From assembly GCA_045114175.1 (NCBI GenBank), contig JBGUJZ010000041.1, positions 1 through 18,549 of the forward strand: a DNA stretch of 18,549 bases, in the 5' to 3' direction. Below, in pieces: positions 1 to 8,150 of the stretch. The DNA is from Cacconaster sp045114175. Its GTDB lineage: Bacteria; Bacteroidota; Bacteroidia; Bacteroidales; UBA932. The notes beneath the pieces were generated by a model, which was given only the letters and a program-made list of their open reading frames with translations, did no database searches and had not been told where the DNA came from. Made by a program: the position numbers and the translations under genes. Position 1 is the first letter of the stretch; the number at the start of each line of letters is the position of its first letter.

Positions 1-861
1 TATCCTCGCAGGCAGTCCCGAGTTGGCGGAAACGCCGCCCGAGAGGGCCACTTCGCGGATTCCAGTCTCCTTGACCGCCAGAATCAGCTTCTTGAGCAGG
101 ATGTCTATCAGGTCTTTCTGGAACGAAGCGCAGAGGTCGGCCATATTGTTCTTGAGAAACTCCGGATCCTCCTTCAACTGATCGCGCAGGAAGTAGAGCA
201 GCGAGGTCTTGATGCCGCTGAAACTGTAGTCCAGACCGGGGATGTTGGGCTTGGCAAAACGGAAGCGCTTGGGGTCACCCTCCTTGGCCAGTTTGTCCAC
301 CACGGGGCCGCCCGGATAACCCAGATCCATCAGTTTGGCGCACTTGTCAAATGCCTCACCCACAGCGTCATCGATCGTGCGGCCCAGAATCTCGAAATCC
401 AGGTGATTATCTACGCGCACAATCTGCGTATGGCCGCCCGAAACGAGCAGGCAGAGGAAAGGAAACTTGGGCTGGCGGTTCTCCGCGCCGGGCACCTTCA
501 CGAAGTGTGAAAGGATATGTCCCTGCAGGTGGTTGACCTCGATGATGGGTTTGCCGGAAGCCACCGCGAGCCCTTTTGCGAACGAAGTTCCCACCAGCAG
601 CGAGCCCAGAAGGCCAGGGCCGCGGGTGAAGGCCAGCGCATCCACCTCCTCCATCTTGATACCCGCCTGATCCAACGCCTGCGACACCACGGGAACGATA
701 TTTTGCTGGTGCGCACGCGAAGCCAGCTCCGGCACGACGCCGCCATAACGGCGATGCACCTCCTGCGAGGCCATCACGTTGGAGAGCAGATATTCGTCGC
801 GGATGACGGCAGCGGAAGTGTCGTCACAGGAGGATTCAATTCCTAGAATGGTCAGGCTCAT
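1..861 (-). CDS. tsaD: tRNA N6-adenosine threonylcarbamoyltransferase TsaD, C-terminus cut by window edge
   Basis: TsaD transfers the threonylcarbamoyl group from threonylcarbamoyl-AMP to N6 of A37 in tRNAs that read ANN codons. It acts in the cytoplasm with TsaB and TsaE. The 287 visible residues start MSLTILGIESSCDDTS, the usual family opening. They carry the metal-binding HLQGH motif (H111 and H115, the positions expected for the family), SGGHTQ at 141-146, DDAVGEAFDK at 164-173, GYPGGP at 181-186 and the late SGGVSANSG motif at 274-282. Full-length members have about 340 residues, so roughly 50 are missing at the window edge, including the last metal-binding Asp. The ATG at 861 is the natural start and lies 25 nt after a candidate -7 element. 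It is divergent from tamB. The downstream modification enzyme MtaB is also encoded in this window. Identity is very secure. Confidence 0.96.
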   Translation of the reverse strand, partial: MSLTILGIESSCDDTSAAVIRDEYLLSNVMASQEVHRRYGGVVPELASRAHQQNIVPVVSQALDQAGIKMEEVDALAFTRGPGLLGSLLVGTSFAKGLAVASGKPIIEVNHLQGHILSHFVKVPGAENRQPKFPFLCLLVSGGHTQIVRVDNHLDFEILGRTIDDAVGEAFDKCAKLMDLGYPGGPVVDKLAKEGDPKRFRFAKPNIPGLDYSFSGIKTSLLYFLRDQLKEDPEFLKNNMADLCASFQKDLIDILLKKLILAVKETGIREVALSGGVSANSGLPARI

Positions 862-886
862 ACGTAACTACAGGGCATTTGTTGCG

Positions 887-894
887 CGAAAATA
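887..894 (-). promoter_or_regulatory. Candidate -7 promoter element for tsaD (TATTTTCG)
   Basis: Read on the minus strand this is TATTTTCG, which matches the Bacteroidota -7 consensus TAnnTTTG at all but one fixed position. It ends 25 nt before the tsaD start. The other three candidate elements in the window have 23-26 nt spacing, which is the main support. No good TTTG -33 element is seen, and the region is AT-rich, so a chance match is possible. Confidence 0.35.
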
Positions 895-907
895 CGAAAA
901 AAATTCC

Positions 908-915
908 TACTTTTG
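908..915 (+). promoter_or_regulatory. -7 promoter element for tamB (TACTTTTG)
   Basis: TACTTTTG fits the Bacteroidota -7 consensus TAnnTTTG exactly and ends 26 nt before the tamB start at 942. The identical octamer precedes the small gene at 18029 with 23 nt spacing. The -33 element is weak: TTTG at 878-881 is further upstream than usual. Its position inside the longer reading frame that begins at 879 argues that the 879 start is not used. Confidence 0.55.
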
Positions 916-941
916 GCAGATTAAGGTTACTGTGCACTATT

Positions 942-3900
942 ATGAAGGTATTGAAACGGATTCTGCTCAGCCTGCTTGCGGTGGTGGTTCTCATCCCCGT
1001 GGCGGCAGCCGTGCTCGTTCAAATACCTGCAATACAGACCTTTGTAGGCAATAAGGCGCTCAAGGCCGTCTCCAGGAACCTGGGCGGCAGCGTACAGGTG
1101 GGCGATATCCGCTACGCCCTCTTCAATACGTTGATCCTGACCGATGTCACCGTGCTGGAGCCCACGGGCGACACCCTCCTCTATGCGGGCAAGGTCCTGC
1201 TGGAGGCGGACAGCCGCACGTTGCGGAGCGATACGCTGGACGTCCGGCGCGTGATTCTGGAGCGCTGCCGCGCCACGATGCGCGACCTGCCCGATGGCCG
1301 GACCAACCTGGATGCCTTCCTCGAGAGCCAGAATCCCAAGAAAGAGTCCGAGAAACCGGAAAAATCCGGCGGGCTTCCTTGGAAATCCATTAAGGCTGAG
1401 AAGATTGCCGTCAACGATCTGGACTTCACTTACGCCGAGAAAGGGCTGCAGATAGAGGATTTCACCCTGCTCGCGGAGCACCTGGAGTATGGCGGCGACG
1501 TCTATGGCCAGCTGCGCGAACTCTCCTTCACCGAGGCCGCACAGAATAACCGCTACAGCCTGGCATCGGGCATCCTGATGTCGGACAAGATGCTCTATCT
1601 GAACAACTTCCGGCTCAAAGACGCTTTCAGCGACATTGATGCGCCGCATATCGCCCTCTACTACGAATCCCCTGCCGATATCGCCAAGTTCCTGGAGAAA
1701 GTGGAGATAGATGCCGAATTCACCGATGCCTGCCTGGACCTCGCTTCGGTGCAGCCGTTCCTGCCGAATCTCTCGCAGCTGCATGCCAAGGGCTATCTCA
1801 GCGGACAGGTCAAGGGCAAGCTGGGCGACCTGCGGGCCGACCACCTGCGCCTCCAGTCCGAATCACGCCTGACGAACCTGGTGCTCTCCGCCCGCGTCAA
1901 GGGTCTGCCCGATATGAACCATACGCGCGTGGATGCCACACTCCATCGCTCCAATACCTGCGCACGCGATATTGCGAACGTGATTCGCGGCATCAACCCC
2001 AAGTTTGACGCCTCTACCCTGCTGGCCAAAGCGCCTGCCGACCTGATTGACATCAGCGGCGAGCTGCACGGCACCCTCAAGGAGGCCGAAGCCAAGGTAC
2101 GGCTCGGCTCCCGGAAGACGGGCGGCGTGGTATCCGAAGCCATCTACCGCGTGGAACCGGACGGCGTGCCCTTCGTGCGCGGCAGCGTTACCACGCTCGG
2201 CCTGGATGCCGGCAAGTACCTGGGCGTGAAGGATCTGGGCAAGGTCAACATAGACACGCACTTCGACGCCAAGCTCTCCAAGAGCCCCATCGTAAACCTG
2301 AAGAACCTCTACGTACGCGGCCTCGAATACAAGGGCTATACCTACAGCGACATTGAGGCTACCGGCTCGCTGGAGAACAACCGGCTGCTGCTCAACGCCG
2401 CCAGCGTGGACCCGAACCTCTACTTCATCACCGCCGCCGACCTGGACCTGAATCCGGATGCCGAGAATGCCTACAAGATCACCTTTGACCTGGCACGCGC
2501 CGATCTGCACGCCCTGCATCTGGATAAGCGCGAGCGCGCCCGATTCAGCATGATGGCAGATGCGGACGTGGTGCGTTCCAAGGAGGGCGTCTTCACGGGC
2601 GACGTCACGCTGAGCAACGTCAACGGCTTCGTTGACAGCGAATTCTACAACATAGGCGACATTGTGGTGCGCGCCGAAAACGCCCCTGCAGGCGACTATA
2701 CGGTCACGCTGAACTCCAAACTGGCCGAGGCCACCTACCGCGGCACCGATCACCCCACTCATCTGGTGGAGGATATGATGAACCTGCTCAAAGCCGAGCT
2801 GGGCAACGTGATTCCCATTACGGCCAGCGGCGAACAGCATGGCGGCGATTGCCGGGGTACGCTGACCTTCAAGACCAAAGATCTGCGGCCGCTCTTCGCT
2901 TTTGTGATGCCGAACCTGTTCATCAGCGAAGGCACGAACCTCTCGATCGATATCGACGGCTGCGAGCAAGTGGAGATCGGGCTGCAGTCCGAACTGGTGG
3001 CCATCAAAGACAACTACATCCGCGGAATCGACGTCAAGGCCAACAACACGAACGGCCCGCTGGATGCCGCCATCCGGACCGAAGTGCTCCAGTTTGGCAA
3101 CTTCATTCTGCACGAGGATGCCATCGCGGCCTCGCTGCAAGACAACACGATCAGCCTCTCCCTGAAATACGACAACACCCACTACGACGGTGGCCACGGC
3201 CACGTGAATACCGTGGTCAGCTTCCCGGACCGCAAGACGGAGCCTTACATCCTGGTGGCGGACTGCCTCCCCTCCGAGATCTCCATCAAGCAGGCCGGCA
3301 CGTGGGATATTGCCCCCGCCACCCTCTACTACCGTGAAGGCAACATCACCCTCGAGGGGTTTGACATCAGCAATGGCGAGCAGTACATCAGCCTGGACGG
3401 CGTGATCTCCGACAAACCCACGGATACGCTCTATCTGGCTGTTAACCAGTTCGATATTGAACCGTTTGACGCCATCTTCCGCAACGATATGCAGCTCAAG
3501 GGAGTCTTTACCGGCGAAGCGCAGGCCACCAGTCTGTTGGCCAAGGAGCTGGGCATCCAAGCCGTCTTCTCCGGCCGTGACCTTTCCGCCGACGGCATTG
3601 CGTTGGGCGACGCGGACCTGGAGTGCAACTGGAATGCGGAAGCGTCGCGTTTCGACCTGGTCGTGGACAACTATCTTGGCGAGGAGGAGCCGCTCATTCT
3701 GGAGGGTTGGTTCCGGCCTTCCGACAAGCGGCTGGCGCTGGACCTTTCCCTCGTGGATTTCAACGTGGGCTGGGTTGATCCGTTCGTAGTGGACATCCTG
3801 GACGAAATGGGCGGTTCCATCAGCGGCGATATCCACGTGGAGGGCCCGCTGGACAGTCTGGATATCAGCAGCAACGGCGTGCGGTTCAACGACACGCGCT

Positions 3901-5387
3901 GCCGCATCCCCTTCACCAACGTGCGCTATGTCTGCAACGGCGAATTCGAAGTTACCACGGACGGCATCGAGTTTACAGATGTAGATGTGGCCGACGAATA
4001 CGGCAACACCGGTATTGCGCGCGGCGGCATCCGCTTCAACAACTTCAAGAGCCTCGACTTCGATATCCTCTTTACGGTAGATGAGATGCTCGGTATCAAT
4101 ACCACATCCGCGCAGGCCGACCAGGGCTTCTACGGCAAGGCCTTCGGCTCCGGTACGGTCCGCCTCTATGGCCCCGTGACGGCCCTTCAGATGGATATTG
4201 ACATCGATGCTTCCTCCGGTACGGTCCACATCCCCATCAGCGGCGGTGTGGTGAGCCAGAGCGACCTGCTGACCTTCATCAGTCGCACCGAACGGCCGCA
4301 TATCGATGTCTATGACTCGCTGATCGTAGCCGGCACCGCGCTGAAAGAGAAGGAGCGTGTCAAGAGCCAGGGCCTCTCGCTGAACATCAAGATCTCTGCC
4401 GACCCGGCTTCTGAAATCGACATTGACATCAACGAGGCCACGGGTGATATCATCCGCGCGCACGGTAACGGCAACGTGGAGATGAACATTGCGCCCAAGT
4501 CCTTCGATATCAAGGGTATCTACGTGATTGAAGACGGTAGCTACACGATGTCCCTGATGGGCATCACCGCCAAGGACTTCACCGTGGAACAGGGCGGTAC
4601 CATCATCTTCGGCGGCGACATCCTGCAGACCGAATTCAATATGAACGCCCTCTACAAGACCAAGGCCTCCATCGAGACGCTCATCGGCGACAACACCTCG
4701 GTCTCCACGCGGCGTACGGTCAACTGTACGATTGGCATCTCGGGTGCGGTCTCCAACCCGCAGCTGAGCTTCAAGATCGATATCCCCGACCTAGACCCGA
4801 CCACGCAGGGACTCGTGGAGAACGCCCTCAGTACCGACGAGAAGAACCTCAAGCAGACCCTGGCGCTGCTGGTCTCCGGCAGCTTCGTGCCGGATGAGCA
4901 GAGTGGTATCGTGAACAACAGCACCATCCTCTACTCCAACGCATCCGAGATCGTTTCCAGCCAGATCAACAACATCTTCCACCAGCTGGATATTCCGCTG
5001 GACCTCGGTCTCAACTACCAGCCTGGCGCCGCTCAGGGCACGAACGACATCTTTGACGTGGCCATCTCCACGCAGCTCTTCAACAACCGCGTGACCATCA
5101 ACGGCAACATCGGCAACCAGCAGTATGTCTCGTCGAGCACCAGCGAGGTGGTGGGCAACGTGGATGTGGAGATCAAGCTGAACAAGAGCGGACGGCTCCG
5201 CCTGAACCTCTTCTCACACGCCGCCGACCGCTACAGCAACTACCTGGACCAGACGCAACGCAACGGCGCCGGTATCGTCTATCAGGAAGAGTTCGATACG
5301 GTGTCTGACCTCTGGAAGAAGGTCTTCACCCGGAAGAAGAAAGAAGAGGAGCTGACGGAAGAAGAGGCCGCCGTTCCTACACGGTAA
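942..5387 (+). CDS. tamB: TamB-family translocation and assembly module protein (DUF490 C-terminus)
   Basis: This is a 1,481-residue AsmA/TamB-like protein. TamB proteins are anchored in the inner membrane, span the periplasm as a long beta-taco, and are linked to outer-membrane protein insertion and lipid transport. The N-terminus is MKVLKRILLSLLAVVVLIPV, a signal anchor of two Lys plus a hydrophobic stretch to about residue 30. Next comes the typical GGSVQVGDIRYALFNTLILT segment. Most of the chain is beta-rich repeats, with a short charged, Lys/Glu-rich linker near residue 140. The C-terminal several hundred residues match DUF490/TamB: ISGAVSNPQLSFKI, the LALLVSGSF motif, and a closing RLNLFSHAADRYSNY. 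The last 25 residues are highly charged. I chose ATG 942 over the in-frame 879 because a promoter element lies between them and the hydrophobic anchor follows immediately. No tamA-like partner is adjacent. The 3' end overlaps mtaB by 11 bp. Confidence 0.93.
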   Translation: MKVLKRILLSLLAVVVLIPVAAAVLVQIPAIQTFVGNKALKAVSRNLGGSVQVGDIRYALFNTLILTDVTVLEPTGDTLLYAGKVLLEADSRTLRSDTLDVRRVILERCRATMRDLPDGRTNLDAFLESQNPKKESEKPEKSGGLPWKSIKAEKIAVNDLDFTYAEKGLQIEDFTLLAEHLEYGGDVYGQLRELSFTEAAQNNRYSLASGILMSDKMLYLNNFRLKDAFSDIDAPHIALYYESPADIAKFLEKVEIDAEFTDACLDLASVQPFLPNLSQLHAKGYLSGQVKGKLGDLRADHLRLQSESRLTNLVLSARVKGLPDMNHTRVDATLHRSNTCARDIANVIRGINPKFDASTLLAKAPADLIDISGELHGTLKEAEAKVRLGSRKTGGVVSEAIYRVEPDGVPFVRGSVTTLGLDAGKYLGVKDLGKVNIDTHFDAKLSKSPIVNLKNLYVRGLEYKGYTYSDIEATGSLENNRLLLNAASVDPNLYFITAADLDLNPDAENAYKITFDLARADLHALHLDKRERARFSMMADADVVRSKEGVFTGDVTLSNVNGFVDSEFYNIGDIVVRAENAPAGDYTVTLNSKLAEATYRGTDHPTHLVEDMMNLLKAELGNVIPITASGEQHGGDCRGTLTFKTKDLRPLFAFVMPNLFISEGTNLSIDIDGCEQVEIGLQSELVAIKDNYIRGIDVKANNTNGPLDAAIRTEVLQFGNFILHEDAIAASLQDNTISLSLKYDNTHYDGGHGHVNTVVSFPDRKTEPYILVADCLPSEISIKQAGTWDIAPATLYYREGNITLEGFDISNGEQYISLDGVISDKPTDTLYLAVNQFDIEPFDAIFRNDMQLKGVFTGEAQATSLLAKELGIQAVFSGRDLSADGIALGDADLECNWNAEASRFDLVVDNYLGEEEPLILEGWFRPSDKRLALDLSLVDFNVGWVDPFVVDILDEMGGSISGDIHVEGPLDSLDISSNGVRFNDTRCRIPFTNVRYVCNGEFEVTTDGIEFTDVDVADEYGNTGIARGGIRFNNFKSLDFDILFTVDEMLGINTTSAQADQGFYGKAFGSGTVRLYGPVTALQMDIDIDASSGTVHIPISGGVVSQSDLLTFISRTERPHIDVYDSLIVAGTALKEKERVKSQGLSLNIKISADPASEIDIDINEATGDIIRAHGNGNVEMNIAPKSFDIKGIYVIEDGSYTMSLMGITAKDFTVEQGGTIIFGGDILQTEFNMNALYKTKASIETLIGDNTSVSTRRTVNCTIGISGAVSNPQLSFKIDIPDLDPTTQGLVENALSTDEKNLKQTLALLVSGSFVPDEQSGIVNNSTILYSNASEIVSSQINNIFHQLDIPLDLGLNYQPGAAQGTNDIFDVAISTQLFNNRVTINGNIGNQQYVSSSTSEVVGNVDVEIKLNKSGRLRLNLFSHAADRYSNYLDQTQRNGAGIVYQEEFDTVSDLWKKVFTRKKKEEELTEEEAAVPTR

Positions 5388-6657
5388 CCTTCACGATACG
5401 GCCGATCTGTGCCGGATCGAATTCCCGCTCGATACGGATGTAATTGTCGGTATAGCCGAACATCATTCCCCCCTTGTTGGCACTCTCAAAGAGCACCTCG
5501 GCCTCACGGCCCTTGTTGGCCTTGCAGAAATCGGCGTGCAGGCGGTCGCTGAGCTTTTCCAGTCGTGCCACGCGTTCCGTTTTGACCGATTCCTGCACCT
5601 GGTCTTCCCGCTCGGCAGCCGGGGTCCCCGCGCGCCGCGAATAGGGGAAAATGTGCAGAAAAGCGGGCTTCACGCGCTCCAGCAGCCGATAAGTCTCCTC
5701 AAAGTCTTCCTCCGTTTCGCCGGGGAAGCCCACGATTACATCGATTCCGAAGAAGACCTTCGTACCGCGCTCTTCCGGAGCCTCCAGTTGCTCGCGCACC
5801 AGCGCAATCTTGTCTTCAAACATCTGCGTGGTGTAGCGGCGGTGCATCGCCTTGAGGATGCGGTCGCACCCCGACTGGAGCGGAATATGGAAGTGCGGCA
5901 GGAACTTGGTCTGTTCGCTGGCCATCCAGCCAATGATTTCTCGCGTCAGCAGGTTCGGCTCAATGGATGAGATCCGGTAACGCGCAATCCCCTCCACTTC
6001 ATTGAGCGCCTTGAGCAGGTCAAAAAAGGATTCGCCGGTGGTCCGGCCAAAGTCGCCGATATTGACGCCCGTCAAGACAATCTCGCAGATGCCGGTGGCG
6101 GCAATTTCACGCGCCTGGGCCACCAGCGTGGCGATCGGCAGGTTACGGCTCGCTCCGCGGGCCAGCGGCACCGTGCAATAGGTGCAACGGTAATCACAGC
6201 CGTCCTGGACCTTCAGGAAGGAGCGGGTCCGTTCGCCGGAGGAGTAGGCCGGGAAAATGTTCTCCACGCGCTCGATAGCCGTGCAGGCAGATACCTGTCC
6301 GCTCTCCGCCTCATAACTGGTAACGACCTCGAACAAATCGCCTTTGCGCCCCGCTCCCAGCACGATATCCACCCCCTCGATGGCCAGAATCTCATCCGGT
6401 TTGAGCTGCGCGTAGCACCCCACCACGGCGATCTTGGCATCGGGCGAGATCTTGTGCAGTTTGCGGATGATATTGCGGCACTTCTTGTCGGCATGCTCGG
6501 TCACCGAGCAGGTGTTGACCACATACCAGTCGCTGTGGTCCACCGGCCGGACAATCTTGTAACCGGCCGTGGCAAACTGACGGGCAAAAGTGGAACTCTC
6601 GGAAAAGTTGAGCTTGCAACCGAGGGTGACGAAGGCTATACGGGGTTGACGGGACAT
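5377..6657 (-). CDS. mtaB: tRNA (t6A37) methylthiotransferase MtaB
   Basis: This 426-residue radical-SAM enzyme adds a methylthio group at C2 of t6A37, giving ms2t6A37 in tRNA. The N-terminal UPF0004 domain has its three cluster cysteines at C14 (TLGCKLN), C50 (NTCSVTE) and C81 (VVGCYAQ). The radical-SAM CxxxCxxC is C154, C158 and C161 (CDYRCTYC). Family motifs follow: LTGVNIGDFG at 195-204, HIPLQSG at 257-263 and SRRAGTPA at 340-347. A C-terminal TRAM RNA-binding domain occupies about 382-426. The opening TLGCKLN favours MtaB over MiaB (TYGCQMN type) and RimO (SLGCPKN type). It is the last gene of the seven-gene string, 6 nt after the RsmI-like gene. The convergent 11-bp overlap with tamB leaves no room for a terminator between them. 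Its substrate is the product of TsaD, encoded at the left edge. Confidence 0.94.
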   Translation of the reverse strand: MSRQPRIAFVTLGCKLNFSESSTFARQFATAGYKIVRPVDHSDWYVVNTCSVTEHADKKCRNIIRKLHKISPDAKIAVVGCYAQLKPDEILAIEGVDIVLGAGRKGDLFEVVTSYEAESGQVSACTAIERVENIFPAYSSGERTRSFLKVQDGCDYRCTYCTVPLARGASRNLPIATLVAQAREIAATGICEIVLTGVNIGDFGRTTGESFFDLLKALNEVEGIARYRISSIEPNLLTREIIGWMASEQTKFLPHFHIPLQSGCDRILKAMHRRYTTQMFEDKIALVREQLEAPEERGTKVFFGIDVIVGFPGETEEDFEETYRLLERVKPAFLHIFPYSRRAGTPAAEREDQVQESVKTERVARLEKLSDRLHADFCKANKGREAEVLFESANKGGMMFGYTDNYIRIEREFDPAQIGRIVKVTV

Positions 6658-6663
6658 AACTGT

Positions 6664-7365
6664 TTAACCTTGAATAACAAAGACGCACGGGCGCTTCCCA
6701 ATCACAGGGACGGATTTGCGCCAGCGGGCCACGGTAAGGGTTCGGATGAACTGGGTGGGCAGCGTGATATCGGCCGCAATGCAGAGGCGGGTTTCCGGAT
6801 GGCAGACGGCCAGCAGATCCGCGAGCAGCGCATCGTTGCGGTACGGCGTCTCAATGATAATCTGACTCTGATGTTCGCGACCGGAGCGGCGCTCCAACTC
6901 TACGATTCTTGCGCGACGCTGGTCGGGCTTGACGGGCAGATAACCTTCAAAGGCAAAGTGCTGCCCGTTCATGCCGGAGGCCATCAGGGCCATCATAAGC
7001 GACGAGGGACCCACCTGGGGCACCACCTCCACCCCTTTCTCGTGCGCCAGGGCCACCAATTGTGCACCGGGGTCCGCCACGGCGGGCAGTCCCGCTTCGG
7101 AAATCAAGGCTGCTTCGCGTCCCTCCAGCAGCTGCGCCAGCGCGGAAACCTCTTCCGGCGCGGTGTGCTCGTTCAGTTCGTGCAACTCCAGCGTATCCAC
7201 ATGCCCCTTCAGGCCTGCGGCCGAGAGGAATCGGCGCGCCGTGCGAAGCTCTTCCACAAAGAAAACTTCAATCTTGGGCAGCAGCTCCAGCACAGCAGGC
7301 GTCAGGACCTGTTGCGGCGGATAGTCGCCCAGCGGCGTGGGAATCAGATATAGGTGTCCGTTCAT
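6664..7365 (-). CDS. RsmI-like tetrapyrrole-methylase-family SAM-dependent methyltransferase (short form)
   Basis: This 233-residue protein has the tetrapyrrole (corrin/porphyrin) methylase fold. RsmI, its best-known relative, 2'-O-methylates C1402 of 16S rRNA. Motifs run in order: LYLIPTPLGD at 5-14, the glycine-rich ISEAGLPAVADPG at 88-100 (compare RsmI ISDAGTPLISDPG), VGPSSL at 118-123, AFEGYLP at 138-144 and IETPYRN at 171-177. RsmI has about 286 residues. This protein lacks the C-terminal extra domain and ends soon after ETRLCIAADIT, which matches a Bacteroidota short family annotated only as SAM-dependent methyltransferase. The rRNA target is therefore an inference. Its ATG shares one base with the TGA of the upstream hydrolase gene (TGATG), suggesting translational coupling. 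mtaB follows after 6 nt. Confidence 0.85.
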   Translation of the reverse strand: MNGHLYLIPTPLGDYPPQQVLTPAVLELLPKIEVFFVEELRTARRFLSAAGLKGHVDTLELHELNEHTAPEEVSALAQLLEGREAALISEAGLPAVADPGAQLVALAHEKGVEVVPQVGPSSLMMALMASGMNGQHFAFEGYLPVKPDQRRARIVELERRSGREHQSQIIIETPYRNDALLADLLAVCHPETRLCIAADITLPTQFIRTLTVARWRKSVPVIGKRPCVFVIQG

Positions 7366-8150
7366 CAGAATGTGAGGGTTAGGCCGTCGTAGGCGGGTTG
7401 AATGTTATCGGGAAGTTCGGCGGAGAGTTCAGCATGACAGGGCAGTTGGTGCGAAAGGTGCGTCAGGCGGGTCTCACGCGCACCGATGCGCTGCGCCATG
7501 GCCACCGCCTCTTCCAGCGAGAAGTGCGAGATGTGGTGGCCGCGGCGTACCGTGTTGAGAACCAGCAGCTCCACCCCTTCCAGCTTGGGCATCTCCTCCT
7601 CGGGAATACGGTTGGCATCCGTGATGTAGGCCAGCTTCCCGAATCTGAATCCCAGCACCGGCAGCTGGTAGTGCATCACGCGGATGGGAACAATCTCCAC
7701 GCCGCGGATGGTAAAGGGTGCCTCGGTGATGGTATGCAGGTCAAAAATGGGAATGCCGGGGTAGCGCTCCTCCGTAAAGGCGTAGGGAAACTCCAGCTTC
7801 AGCGACTCCTCTACCCGCTTTTCGCAATAAACCGGAAAAGGATGGGCCTCCCGGTAGCCGTCGCGCGGGGTATAGTTGAAGGCGCGGATGTCGTCCAGTC
7901 CGGCCGTATGGTCTTTGTGCTGATGCGTCAGCAAAATGGCGTCGGGGCATACAATTCCTTCGCGCAGCATCTGCTGGCGGAAGTCAGGCCCCGCATCAAT
8001 CACCAGTTCCAATCCCTCGTAGCGCACCAGAGCCGCCGTCCGCAACCGCTTGTCGCGCGGATCGGTGGAGCGACACACCGGGCAGTCGCACCCGATCACG
8101 GGAACGCCCTGGGAAGTACCGGTGCCGAGGAATGTGATGGAGTTCGTCAT
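7365..8150 (-). CDS. PhnP-like metallo-beta-lactamase-fold phosphodiesterase/hydrolase
   Basis: This 261-residue cytoplasmic enzyme has the metallo-beta-lactamase fold and belongs to the PhnP-like group (COG1235). The active-site motif is HxHxDH at H76, H78, D80 and H81. Further likely ligands are H160, D178 (ITDAN) and H231 or H234 in LTHLSHQL. Near the N-terminus CDCPVC places cysteines at 21, 23 and 26, the positions used for the structural zinc site in E. coli PhnP, a cyclic phosphodiesterase. No phosphonate (phn) genes are nearby, so the substrate here is unknown; a cyclic phosphate or nucleotide is an inference. The ATG at 8150 begins MTNSITFLGTGTSQG, the family opening, and overlaps the TGA of the upstream gene (ATGA). 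A longer in-frame start at 8222 would add 24 residues that look like read-through of the upstream gene's 3' end. Confidence 0.87.
   Translation of the reverse strand: MTNSITFLGTGTSQGVPVIGCDCPVCRSTDPRDKRLRTAALVRYEGLELVIDAGPDFRQQMLREGIVCPDAILLTHQHKDHTAGLDDIRAFNYTPRDGYREAHPFPVYCEKRVEESLKLEFPYAFTEERYPGIPIFDLHTITEAPFTIRGVEIVPIRVMHYQLPVLGFRFGKLAYITDANRIPEEEMPKLEGVELLVLNTVRRGHHISHFSLEEAVAMAQRIGARETRLTHLSHQLPCHAELSAELPDNIQPAYDGLTLTF

Noticed and set aside
879..941. Longer tamB start at 879
   Set aside because: The added 21 residues (LRENTKKIPTFGRLR...) would precede the signal anchor, and the TACTTTTG promoter element lies inside them.
1863..4463. 866-codon open frame on the minus strand inside tamB
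   Set aside because: It lies wholly antisense to tamB. The translation is low-complexity Val/Ala/Gly/Asp/His-rich with no recognisable motif, as expected of a shadow frame in GC-rich coding DNA with strong codon bias.
5377..6657. MiaB or RimO as the identity of the methylthiotransferase
   Set aside because: The N-terminal cysteine motif is TLGCKLN, typical of MtaB, not the TYGCQMN or SLGCPKN type.
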